Shown here: piece by piece, positions 35,607-49,007 of the stretch
Numbering within the stretch: the stretch's first letter is position 1
Layout: each line of letters opens with the position of its first letter
From: Opisthocomus hoazin
Lineage: Eukaryota; Chordata; Aves; Opisthocomiformes; Opisthocomidae
DNA length: 64,000 nucleotides
Assembly (NCBI RefSeq): GCF_030867145.1
Contig: NC_134414.1
Span: forward strand, 18,184,518-18,248,517
Direction of reading: 5' to 3'
Program-made: the position numbers and the translations under genes
Notes under the pieces: model-generated
The model's database searches: none
What the model saw: the letters and a program-made list of their open reading frames with translations, nothing else
What the model was told of the DNA's origin: nothing

Positions 35607-38600
35607 TGGAATTCACTGAACTTCTTCCCGCTTTGGTCCTCAGAGCTCAAGTCAAACAGAGTTTTGGTTTACTTTGTACTTGCAGTTTGCGTGAACATCA
35701 AATAAAAGGTTTGTTTTTTAATTTGGCAGCTCCGACAGTGCTCTACTTTGCTGTTTCTTTAAGCAGCCATAGACACAAAAAAAGATGTACTGCAAATGAA
35801 TACAGACAGTTCAACGCGGATTGTTTAGAACACTTGTTGGAAGAGACGTCTGTGCTTGTGACTTTCTCTGGTTTGGTCAGTCAGTCGCCTTGCACCCGAG
35901 ACCTCACGGAGGCACCAGCTCTTGTCACGCTGCATCTTCCCAGTTTTTTTACTCCTGAGTAAAAAGCAGTGCCACAGGCCCAGAGCACCCAAAGCACGAG
36001 CACTGACGTGCTCTGTGCATCATCGCTGCCCTTAGACGGCTGTAATTCTTGCACCTGAGTAACTGATAAGGCCTTATTGTTCCTGATTTATAGGATTTTA
36101 GGCAAATTTATCTGTCCTGCAGGAGCCATATGGAGTCAAGTGACGGCACTGCAGGCATTACAACAGTGACCTCAGGCCAGGCGAACATCATATTCCTGTG
36201 TCAGGTTTACACACACTTGAGCTAGGAACACTCTTCAATGTGCTTGGAGGGTACATGTGGGCTCAGCCTCCATTCCTGGCTTTTTCTGAACACCTTCCTC
36301 CCAACAATCTCAACGGGAGGCAGGTTTTAGCTTGTGGTACAGCTTGCGTTCAAGCTCGGCAGGCAGGTTACATGCAGACTCCCAGGAAAACAGAGCCCAT
36401 GATTGTAGGAGTAGAGAGCGAGCCATCAGACCATCGGGGCTGATGTGTTTTACCGACACTGCTGCCCAGCCAGGACATGCATTGCATTCACTGCTGCTAC
36501 AGCCTGAGGGCGCAGGTAAAATACGAACCGGGCCATAAGGTTTGAATTTTACAGGGGTGCAACTTGCTGAAGGGGATTTGTCGATATTACTGTTGTTTAC
36601 AACCACTTGTAATGCTAAGAATAACTTCTCCCAGAAGAAACTGAGCTTTTAAGGGCCTATTTGTAACACTCAAATCCTTCTACACTGAAAACAAGAAGAA
36701 ATAAGAATGAGGACAGTAGTTCTGATTTCCAGGATTGAATTTGGGCAGACAAGTGTGGGTTTTTTTTGGTTTTTCACCCATTTTTTATAGCCAGATTTCT
36801 GGAAAGCTCAAGCACTTAATGCAATTAGCCAGGATCTTGACAAATGTACCATGCAAAGCTAAGTAGGTTATATTATAATCGTTACTGAATCAATACATCT
36901 ATTTCCTAACCGTACTTGTTAATTCAAACCTCTGGCCATGGTATAATGAGTTTATGTTGGCAGGGCCAAGGCACTGCCGTGGGAAATTATTGTTTTCAAG
37001 CTCATTGTTACTTAGGAAAAGAGTAGACGAAGGAACATGGAAATACAGTTGGGAAATAAAACTGTTAAAATATTTGTTTTATTGGAAAGAGAATGGTAAT
37101 TCATGTATTTGCATACCCAGTTACGACATTTACAGGGATGGACTTAGCAGAAGACAGGGTTCAGTGGGACTCATGGAGGCAGTGTTAGCCTAACGAGAGG
37201 GAATGTAATTCTCGTAATCTGGAGAAGACATGACATGCTTCTCGGCTACACCAAAGCCTCTCTTTGATCCAGACAGTAATTGTATTTATTTTGGATAGCT
37301 CTGCAAAAAAAGTGTTGTTGCGACTCAGCTACGTCGATGAGGAGTTGTCGATGGTTTCTTTGGCTGTTGTCCACATGCAGACACCCACTACTCTACGTTT
37401 TTTGACAAAGAAGTAATTATGCGTCTAACTCTCCTGAGCTGTCTGGTGGACCACAGACCTCCAAAGTTGTTCGAAGCTGTCTTTCACACATTTCAATTAT
37501 ACTGGAACTTTGGAATTCTGGGGGCTAGAAATTTGCAGTTGTTACCAAACTTTATCATTAGAGATTCCAAAATGGTTCCTGATGGGCTCTGGGAGCCTAC
37601 CCACAGCCCTGCGGGGACTTCATTGTAACTCAGACCCCACTCTAATAGCTCCTTCTAATTCCCTCCTTCCCACCAAGCCACCTGAACTGAGAAGCACCTG
37701 GGATTGCATTTAAAGACAAGTTTCTCCAGTTTCCACTTTTGCTATTTGACTGAATTTACTTTGGACAAACAACTACAGGTTTGTATTGCGCAGAACAGCA
37801 TTCGTATTGATAATTTTCAGTCCCATTACAAAGTTAATTTAAATTGTCTGGGTACACAGGAAGGCAAATTCACTCTTTGTATAATGTCACTGAAGTCACT
37901 GGGATGGATTAATTCAACTTAGGGTCTGCAAAGTCTGGAGTAGCAGCTCTGCTACAATGTGCCCTGTGAATCCAAGCATAATTTACCTGACAGAAAGTCC
38001 AAGCTGTCTTTGCTATAGCCTGTTAAATACGATGGATATCTACCACCTTCTGTCTTCTTCTGGCACACATCCTGTGGTCTGCGGGTACATGGAGGTACCA
38101 TTGCATGAACTGATGTTATTTTCTGTGCATGGAAGAACCTTAGGATGACAAACTGTTGGCTAGCAGCTGCTGACTATGCTGCAACAACACTGTAAAATTT
38201 ATAGACATTGAAAATGATAACTTGAAATATATTTATTTCAATCAGAGCTGAATTCCTACCTCAACCAAGTATGTAAACCAATAAACCTAAAAATAAATGG
38301 GTAAGCTTATAAATTTACTTTTCAAAAGAAGTGTTAGGATAAGTTTAGCAGAAAGTTTACTGCAGAGGCATGTATGTCAGCTTTGCAGTAACCAAGACTG
38401 CTTTGCAATTTTTCAAGTCTTCTGTTTCATAAAGTCAGGGAAGACCTGTGATTATTTCTTCCAGAGCTACTGCAGTACACTGGCTGCAGTCCTGTGGCTC
38501 AGGAACTGTTCTCTCCCTAAAATAAACTGAAAGAAATACATATATATCTGAAGTAATTTCAAGCAAGTCTAACAACAAGAGAATTTGTTAAAAACATTTC

Positions 38601-39251
38601 TAATTCTTTTAAATTATGGATAACTGTCTTCGCTCCTAATGAGCTCCTGGGGAAACTCATGAGGACCATGAGACGCCATCATCCTATGAGATAACACTGG
38701 GGCAGGGAGGAGTGGGATACCTCACTGGGATCATCAACACACATCCTATCCCAAACACAATCTCCTTCAGATTAACTTTTGGCTGGTGACTAGAAAATTT
38801 ACCAGCATGAAATAAAAACATCTTGGTGCTTGCTTAAAGCAACAATTGATTAATTTGAGGTTGAGTGGTCAGCTACTAGATCAGCTGCAGCTGATGGATT
38901 TTATAGTGTAAAGCCAAGTGTAATGAGGATTAATTGGTAAGAGACACAAATAATACAGGTGTGCAAGTCTTACCAAAGCACGTTGTTTGAAGGTGTGAAA
39001 CCATCAGCACAGAAGAGCACTCAGCTTATTTTCATGTGCAACTTCTTATTGGATCACTATTTCCACACAGACCTCATTGGTGACCCAATAAGGAATTCTC
39101 ATTTTCTCAAGATATTGAGCTAAAAATGGATTGGGCAAAGGCTATGCCTCTGGTCTAAGCCAGGATTTACCTCTGAAGCAGCACTGAGGCAGCAGAAGTC
39201 TACTGAGTGAAGGCGCTGAACCAGAAGGTGCTGGTGGTCTGTGCTTGCTTT

Positions 39252-39903
39252 CACAGAATCACAGAATCACAGAATAGTAGGGGTTGGAAGGGACCTCTGG
39301 GGGTCATCTAGTCCAACCCCCCTGCCGAAGCAGGGTCACCTACAGTAGGCTGCACAGGATCTTGTCCAGGCGGGTCTTGAATATCTCCACAGAAGGAGAC
39401 TCCACAACCTCCCTGGGCAGCCTGTTCCAGTGCTCCGTCACCCTCAGAGGGAAGAATTTCTTCCTCATGTTCAGACGGAACTTCCTGTGCCTCAGTTTGT
39501 GCCCATTGCCCCTTGTCCTGTCACTGGGCACCACTGAAAAGAGCTTGGCCCCATCCTCCTGACACCCACCCTTCAGATATTTGTAGGCATTTATAAGGTC
39601 CCCTCGCAGCCTTCTCTTCTTCAGGCTGAACAAGCCCAGTTCCCTCAACCTCTCCTCGTAGGGGAGATGCTCCAGTCCCCTCACCATCCTCGTAACCCTC
39701 CGCTGGACTCTCTCCAGTAGCTCTTCATCTTTCTTGAACTGGGGAGCCCAGAACTGGACACAGTACTCCAGATGAGGCCTCACCAGGGCAGTGTAGAGGG
39801 GAAGGAGAACCTCCCTCGTCCTGCTGGCCACACTCTTCTTGATGCACCCCAGGATCCCATTGGCTTTCTTGGCAGCCAGGGCACACTGCTGGTTCATGGT
39901 TAA
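39252..39903 (-). mobile_element. CR1 LINE 3' fragment
   Basis: A minus-strand copy of the same subfamily as 5004-7240 and 23202-23765. The tail CACAGAATCACAGAATCACA is at 39252-39274, then GTAGGGGTTGGAAGGGACC. The minus frame (39340 to about 39900) is open and reads [19 protein letters not shown], then [20 protein letters not shown], ending [12 protein letters not shown]. The insertion is 5'-truncated at about 39903, where similarity to the long copy stops just after its GGTTAA. Confidence 0.94.
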
Positions 39904-40077
39904 ACACAGACATTCACAACTAAGGTTTTGTGACAGTGGATGGGACATAGCTGAGCAGTGGAGAGAAAGACGTGTTTTGAAAGCATGTTTTGCTGGCATA
40001 TTTTAGACATCTAAAATTGTCTACATTTTTCTATGTCTTTTCAGAGATTAGCAGAAGAGCCTAGATGGCTCACTGAT

Positions 40078-40250
40078 GGTCACACATTGGAACAGGCTGC
40101 CCAGGGAAATGGCTGAGTCCCCATCCCTGGAGGTGTTCAAAAAACGTGTAGATGTGGCAATCCGGGATACAGTTCAGCAGGCATGGTGGTGTTGGGTTGA
40201 TGGTTGGAATTTATGATCTTAGAGGTCTTTTCCAACCTATGATTCTATGC
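40078..40250 (+). mobile_element. CR1 LINE 3' end, plus strand
   Basis: A short CR1 end in the opposite orientation to its neighbours. It reads CATTGGAACAGGCTGCCCAG, then TCCCTGGAGGTGTTCAAAAA. It finishes in GGTCTTTTCCAACCTATGAT followed by TCTATGC, which is the CR1 3' end. It resembles the subfamily of the copy at 24006. It lies about 175 bp from the 5' end of the minus-strand copy at 39252-39903, so the two CR1 copies stand head to head. Confidence 0.9.
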
Positions 40251-43200
40251 TTTTTTAAACAATTTACTGTGTCAGTGATTTTTATCCATTCAAAAGTGAG
40301 TAAGTATGTTATGAGGAAGATGCAGAGCCTCAGTTTACCATGAGGAGATGGGGACTAAGTAATCAGGCTACAGACAGGCCAGGCTCAGTGAGTGTCTTTT
40401 AACTGGAATTTTTAGAACTGCAGTTCTCAAGAACAATCCCATAGCAATGACTTTTGTTGTGAAGACATTAATCCCATTAAATCCCATGTTTTTTTCTCTA
40501 TTGAAGTGAATTACACCATTGAAGTTCTGGTATAGTTAATCAAATTCTCTTCTTCAAACAAGGAAATACTCCCCTTGAGAAAGAATTGAAGTTTGCTCTT
40601 TTACAAATTCCTCAAACTACTTATTTGAGCATGTTTACATCAGTTAGTATCATTCTCGCCTGGCATAAATGAAGAAGCTGAGGAACAGAGAGTTGAATTG
40701 GCCTGACAAAGGTCATGGGAAAATAAATTGATTTGTAGAAATCCATTCACTGGCTGAAAGTGAGCAGGTTTTGCCTCAAATCAAAAGGTTTTTGGACTGG
40801 TTGTCATTTTATTTATGTCCTTTTTGACAGACTGTGCAAGCCTACCAGAATATACTCCTTGTTGTTTATAAAGCACAATGAAATATCAAAGTGAGATAAA
40901 AGTGTTTACACATAAAAGTGCACAAAATATTGCTATTAATTTTGATAATGATTTATCTGCTGAACTGTGCTTAGCATACTACACAGTCTGCTCTTTTTCA
41001 GTTACTTTGATTTGAGGTCCATCAATTAAAGGAGTGACGAGTAAACGTCAAGGAGTTGAATCACAGAATACTGAAAAGATTAAAACAAAACCAGATGCTA
41101 CTAAAATACAGTTGCTTGGACATAGAAAGCACTGAAAGATTGTACCTTGTCATCCCTGCTGCACTGTCACATTAAGGATGGTGACAAGAACAGAAAGAGG
41201 AACAGAAGACTCAAGCTTTGCAGCAATGGAAACGAGAGCAAATGAAATACTTTGAGCTACTCAAGGTCATGAACACCAGGGAAGAGCAGTGTATGGTATG
41301 GGATTCCCTGGCCTTCTAAGCGCATGGAGTTTAAGGTACCCTCCTCGGCCTCACCTAACCTCTCTTTTGATACGGGCTCCTGAAGTACAAGTATTTTTCC
41401 AAACAGAAACTTTTTAATTTACAAGTTGTATTTTCCACAGGCCAAATTAAAATTTAAGTAGGAACATAAGCACTTAGAAACAAGAAATATTATTCACACC
41501 AGGCATTTTCTAATGAATTAAAAAAGCATTAAATATTTACATGAAAAATGAGCAATTTTCAACATAAGGATAATTTCTACTGTTCTGCAAATGAGTAGAG
41601 TTGCACATTATGTGGTCTATAATGTATTAATTATAATGTTCAGCTACAAATTTCAAGCTTGAGGGAAATCTCTGAGAGGCAAACGCAAGATTTCATTGGA
41701 CTAAACTGCATTTTGGGACACTGCAGTCATGAGAACATGTTCTTAGTAAATTACATGATACAGCTGCTATAGCTGAAGTACTGCCAAGATCAAACTGTAT
41801 ATCGTAAACTTTAAAGACATAATACTGAAAAAACATGCTCACCACAATGTACTAAAACAGGGGATATGAACTTCTCTTTATCATAAACCTCTTGGTTCAT
41901 CCACAAGAGTTTAGCTGCCATGTGCACACTAAGTTCGTTTTTCTCATGTCTGGGGTAGATGCAGTTAACAGCTATTTTCATTCACGCCCTACCTACAGTT
42001 ACATTAATGAAGAAGGAAAAAATGTAATATTGCCACAGAGTAAAGAAGAACCATACTCATTCATCATCCCTGGGGGATGGGCTGGGTTCTTCTGGAGACA
42101 GGTTAGACCCCCTCAATGACTGGCCTCATTGGTTCAAGTGCTTCCAAGCAGATGAAAATTTGTGATGCTTCATGGCTCTGCAGTGTGCTGCAGTGCTCAT
42201 TTCTGCCAAGGTGGGACTTCTCACACTTCATGTTAAACATTGGTAACAGCTACAGTGGCTTCTTTAGAGTCACTGGAGAGAAACTGTCACTTCTAATGTA
42301 TCACTCACCTGGGATGCTGGTCTACTTGAAGATAAGTCTTCGATCATTTTTCTCCACTGAATGGAAAGAAAGTCTAGATGAACTCAGATGCAGGTCTTTG
42401 TGGCTGGCATCTAAAATCAGATGAACCTGTAGATCTCACTTCTAAAAGTAGGATTCATTGGCTTGGCAGTGGTCTAAAATAGGCTGAAATACAGCAGATT
42501 TTAACCTGGAATATCTGAACCTACACATGAAACTCTGTAGCTCTTAGTTAAGGACCTGTTACTGTAAATCTTGAGTACCTTAAGCTTGCATTGCCAGTGA
42601 AGTATTACTCCCTAATATCTGCGGTCCTCCATGATGTAGACGGCTTCTTCCCAATAGCTAGGCATGATTTGGTTTCATCCAGAATAGTGAGAGAAACCCT
42701 TGGGTAAAGCTTTGTTGATTTGGGGATTTTCTTACTCCATTGTCTTCTGTTCAGATATTTTTAAGTTTTCCTATATTGTTCAGTAAAATATGTTTGCATG
42801 AACAGAGAAAAGAATGTCTAAGAGATGACATACTCATCATGTGTCTTAATTCAAGCTTAAGAACTATTCAGGGAAAATAATTACAAAAGCCAGTATTTCT
42901 TCATAGTAGGTCTGGTTTAGATGTTGAAATTGCTGCTACAGAAACTGGGGATTGCTGAGCCCAAAAAAATTAATAAGATTTAAAAAAAACAATTAAGCAA
43001 GACTATCTTGCGATCCTAATCATTCACAAAAAATCCTGGAAACACTCCCTCACCAAAGTTATGTCAATCTTTTCTTATCAGAAAGCAGGAGAACTATGTA
43101 GGAAGCACGTTATCTGTTACCTACTACAGGGTTCTTCTGAGACATCTAATACCAGTCACAGTTCACAGCAAACAAAATACTTGACCTTGACTCTAATCAA

Positions 43201-45664
43201 ATATGACAAGACCTTTTTCCTTCTGTGAAAATGTCTTTTGTACTAGTGTTGCTAGCAAATTAAAGTATTTTAACATGTTTGTCTTGCTGCTGTCTCCCAA
43301 GCAAGCACAGCCAAAGGTTCCCAGTGAAGGACCAACATGTTCATACAATGCATCACAAAGGTATTTTGAGTCTGGTACATTTAATTTTTTTTATCAGAAT
43401 AATATATTTGGTATGTGCTCATTTTAAATACTACATTGCTTGTCACACTACATTTGGCAATAAACCTCTTCAAATATATTTAACAAATTGTTCCATGAGT
43501 AATAACTACATACAAAATATCTTCATTGAATTAAAAAAATCCATATGTATTTTCTTCATGAAATACAATATATACATTACAAGCGTGTAGTTTTAAGGTA
43601 AGTCAAAATTTGGGCTTAAACAAATTCACAGTGTCCATTTTACCTCTGTAATAAAAATCTTCACTTTCAAAGTGCCTGGAGATCTTAAGCTGTTTCTGTA
43701 TTTGGGATTATGGAGACTGAGGGTTTTACCATCATTTAGTACTAGACCGCACATCCAAACTGTACATTACAATGATCAAAAATAAAGACTGTTGATTACT
43801 GAAAACAAACTTTGACTGTCCTTGTTACCTCAAGTTCTGACGAACAGATTTTCCAATGAGCTGGTCATAGGTGGAAGATCTGCGTTGAGCAACACGGCCT
43901 CTAATGCGGTCATTCACGGCAGCTTTACAAAGTCCTTGCTGCTTCAGAAAACCAGGCGCAAAATACTGAAGTGGGAACCCCAAATCAGTGGCCAGTCCCA
44001 GCCAAGGGTGATGGGCAAGAACCGCCCGGCAGCTGAAAGGGAGTGAAATTAGCTTCACGCTGCCTTCCAGCCCGAGATCAACCCAACTTTGTGGCCAAAC
44101 TACCGGGCCACGCAGCAGGCTGAACAGCTCCCCTCAACCACAGCAACCACCCTTGGGGCAGAGCTCCTGCTCTCCAGGCAGGGCAGAGCCCCTCGCCTCC
44201 ACTTGTCTCCATGTGATTTCAAAACCTACTCTAATACCCGCTTTTTTCCCTGAAAATGCACAGTGATTTCAGCAACAACTTTTTTAAAAAAGGACTATCA
44301 GTAAATTCAGCTAGAAACTAATCTAAACCCGTTAAAAAATAACCTCTGTCCTAAAAGGGAGAGGGAGAAACATTCTGATACATTCCACAATAAATGTTTC
44401 AGAAAGCTGATTTAAAAGCAAGTACTGACAAGCCATTTTCAGCCTTGTTTCCTAAACGTACAAGACTTTTACGGGTGCGTTCTATATCTTGATGTTTCTT
44501 TTACAATTTTTCCCAGCCCTTTCACTAATTTCAACCAAGCTTAGAGAGGAGCAGAGATCCCCGATGTGATACCTGCTTCTAACAGTCCCAGAACTGGTGA
44601 CTGTCAGAAGAAAGAAACCCAAATTACTGTTTTAACTGAGGGAAAAATCAGATGGCATTTCGCCTGTATCTATCTGGAGAGGCAGCAAGCAGCTGACTGC
44701 CCCGCATGGGCGCATTAGCTGGGCAGGCACAGAGCACCAGCCCGAGGAGGCACGGCTACCTCTGGGCCAGCTGCACAGAGGCAGACACGGGAGATGGATT
44801 GCAGAGAGCAGGGTGGAAGCATTAGAGGCTGCTGCTGGGGACATGGAGAAAAGATTCCTCACTGAAGGCTTCCTAGGGAACACAGAACAGGAGCTGAGCT
44901 TTCTCCAGCAGAAAAAAGGACAAAGGATGCAAATCCATAGATGAGATTTCATGAGCTTTTGGAACAAGGTGTTTTCGATTGCTAAGGATAGAACTGAACA
45001 AAATTCAACAATTTAAACAAGTTTAACTGTAGGGAAACATGGTGCCCAATGCACAACGTTCCCAGAATTCAGAGAGAGGGCTTGCACCTAACATTTTAGT
45101 ATCTTCCACCTTAAATAAACATGTTATCAGCTTTACATTCAACCCCCTACCCTGCAGTTTGCAGGTTTTAGTTCAAGATGTGAAAGCTGGAGAACTTCAG
45201 AATTCTGGAACAGATTAGAACTTCAAGGATTAATTATTTTGGATTAAAGAAGTTTCCTTCAGGCCTCAGCAATAGCTTTTCAACAAACTTGGTGAAAAGT
45301 ATTTCTTAATGCATTAACTCCCATTGGAACCTAGGTATCTTTCACGATGGTTCAGTGGTCACAGGGATAAGTAGGGAAGAGTATAACACAGTGCTCTGAG
45401 TATTCTGCTGTCTTTGTCTTCAAGGAAACATTCAAATAAAGTACTTTAATATTCTACACATTTTTAAGAAAGGCATTTAACTCCTCTTTTTTTTTTTTTC
45501 TTTTGCTAGTTGGGAATGCTTGAGAAGTTCAATAGGTTTTGATACAAATATGCAAAAGCCTGGAATTTTCCTGTTTTGATTCACTAAAATATATGTTAAG
45601 AATGTCTACAAAAGGAAATTTGTAAAAATAACCAGCTAATGTAGGAAAAGTTTAGATTTATGCT
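40251..45664. other. Intergenic DNA 3' of TRPC6, no gene recognised
   Basis: AT-rich sequence with no repeat family or exon that I recognise. Frames of up to about 111 codons (for example minus 44632-44967) look like chance openings. A longer TRPC6 3'UTR could extend into this stretch, but no AATAAA on the minus strand was seen near the gene. Confidence 0.55.
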
Positions 45665-45966
45665 TTTAATTTTTCATGACTGGGCTTATCAAGATTCCAC
45701 TGGAATTTAAAAGAGGTAAGTTGAATATTAAAATGAGCTAAAATTCACTCTTCTTCAGTAGGTAAAGAATAAATAAATTTCTTTACTCAAGTGGTATTTC
45801 CTCTCTACCATAGACACAGAGGATTTGCCACTGTGGTTTTTCAATAAAGAACTGGAATGATTTGATTTCTGTACCTGTCATAGAAATGTGAGCTAGACTT
45901 AAGAAAAACAGAAATATGGCTTTAAGTGAATTGTTAATGTTCTGTTGCATTTCTTCAATGTTTAGG
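45665..45966 (-). other. TRPC6: Putative TRPC6 3'UTR (minimum extent)
   Basis: About 300 bases follow the stop codon on the minus strand. The AU-rich nonamer TTATTTATT lies at 45768-45776 (minus strand). The variant poly(A) signal ATTAAA is at 45665-45670, with a T-rich stretch beyond it. Use of this site is inference; the mature UTR could be longer. Confidence 0.35.
45768..45776 (-). promoter_or_regulatory. TRPC6: AU-rich element nonamer in TRPC6 3'UTR
   Basis: On the minus strand the sequence is TTATTTATT, which fits the UUAUUUA(U/A)(U/A) consensus of mRNA-destabilising AU-rich elements. It is about 190 nt after the stop codon. A single copy in AT-rich sequence may be chance. Confidence 0.3.
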
Positions 45967-46118
45967 TTATCTCTTGCTTTCTTCCTCCTTAGAGTCAATT
46001 GATAGTTTTTCCCCAAGTTTCCTTATAAGTTCTGCCAGATCTTCAGAATTCTGAGACTTTTCCTCAAGGAGTTCATACCGGAGACTTGAGATGTCCTGTT
46101 TAATTTCCTTCAGTTCAC
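45967..46118 (-). CDS. TRPC6: TRPC6 last coding exon (C-terminal coiled coil and stop)
   Basis: The acceptor ...CTTACAG|GTGAACTG begins the exon, and TAA at 45967-45969 ends it. It encodes (G)[19 protein letters not shown], continues [20 protein letters not shown], and closes with [10 protein letters not shown]. The heptad pattern of leucine and isoleucine fits the C-terminal coiled coil that holds the four TRPC subunits together. Only the last few residues differ clearly from mammals, as is usual for this tail. The first codon is split (G|GT) with the previous exon. Confidence 0.95.
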
Positions 46119-48923
<2,805 letters not shown>

Positions 48924-49007
48924 CTGGTATTGCCTTGGAGGATTGTTTAAACTGTTTAAGTGGATTTCATCTGAGCTTCTTATACTTGATTGCTTCCTTT
49001 GACCAAG
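48924..49007 (-). CDS. TRPC6: TRPC6 84-nt linker exon before the CIRB helix
   Basis: The exon starts after CCATTTCAG and ends TACCAG|GTAAAA. Its 28 codons read [20 protein letters not shown] then NNPPRQYQ. This is the counterpart of the mammalian 84-nt exon with QPSIRSSED and NNPPRQYQ, including a serine-rich stretch that is a likely phosphorylation region. Both ends are phase 0. The homologous exon of TRPC3 is alternatively skipped in mammals, so skipping is possible here too without a frame change. Confidence 0.93.

Larger units (their letters stand above)
35169..39251. other. Intergenic DNA, no gene recognised
   Basis: It contains a TG-rich microsatellite followed by a short CpG-dense pocket (35323-35606, listed separately). 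Multiple overlapping frames at 35246-35962, including a 204-codon minus frame reaching back into the adjacent CR1, come from the stop-poor repeat and GC-rich patch. Nothing else is recognisable. Confidence 0.55.

Noticed and set aside
45783..46016. Minus-strand frame of 77 codons overlapping the TRPC6 stop region
   Set aside because: It is an alternative phase of the last TRPC6 exon and 3'UTR. The TRPC6 phase carries the conserved coiled-coil sequence.
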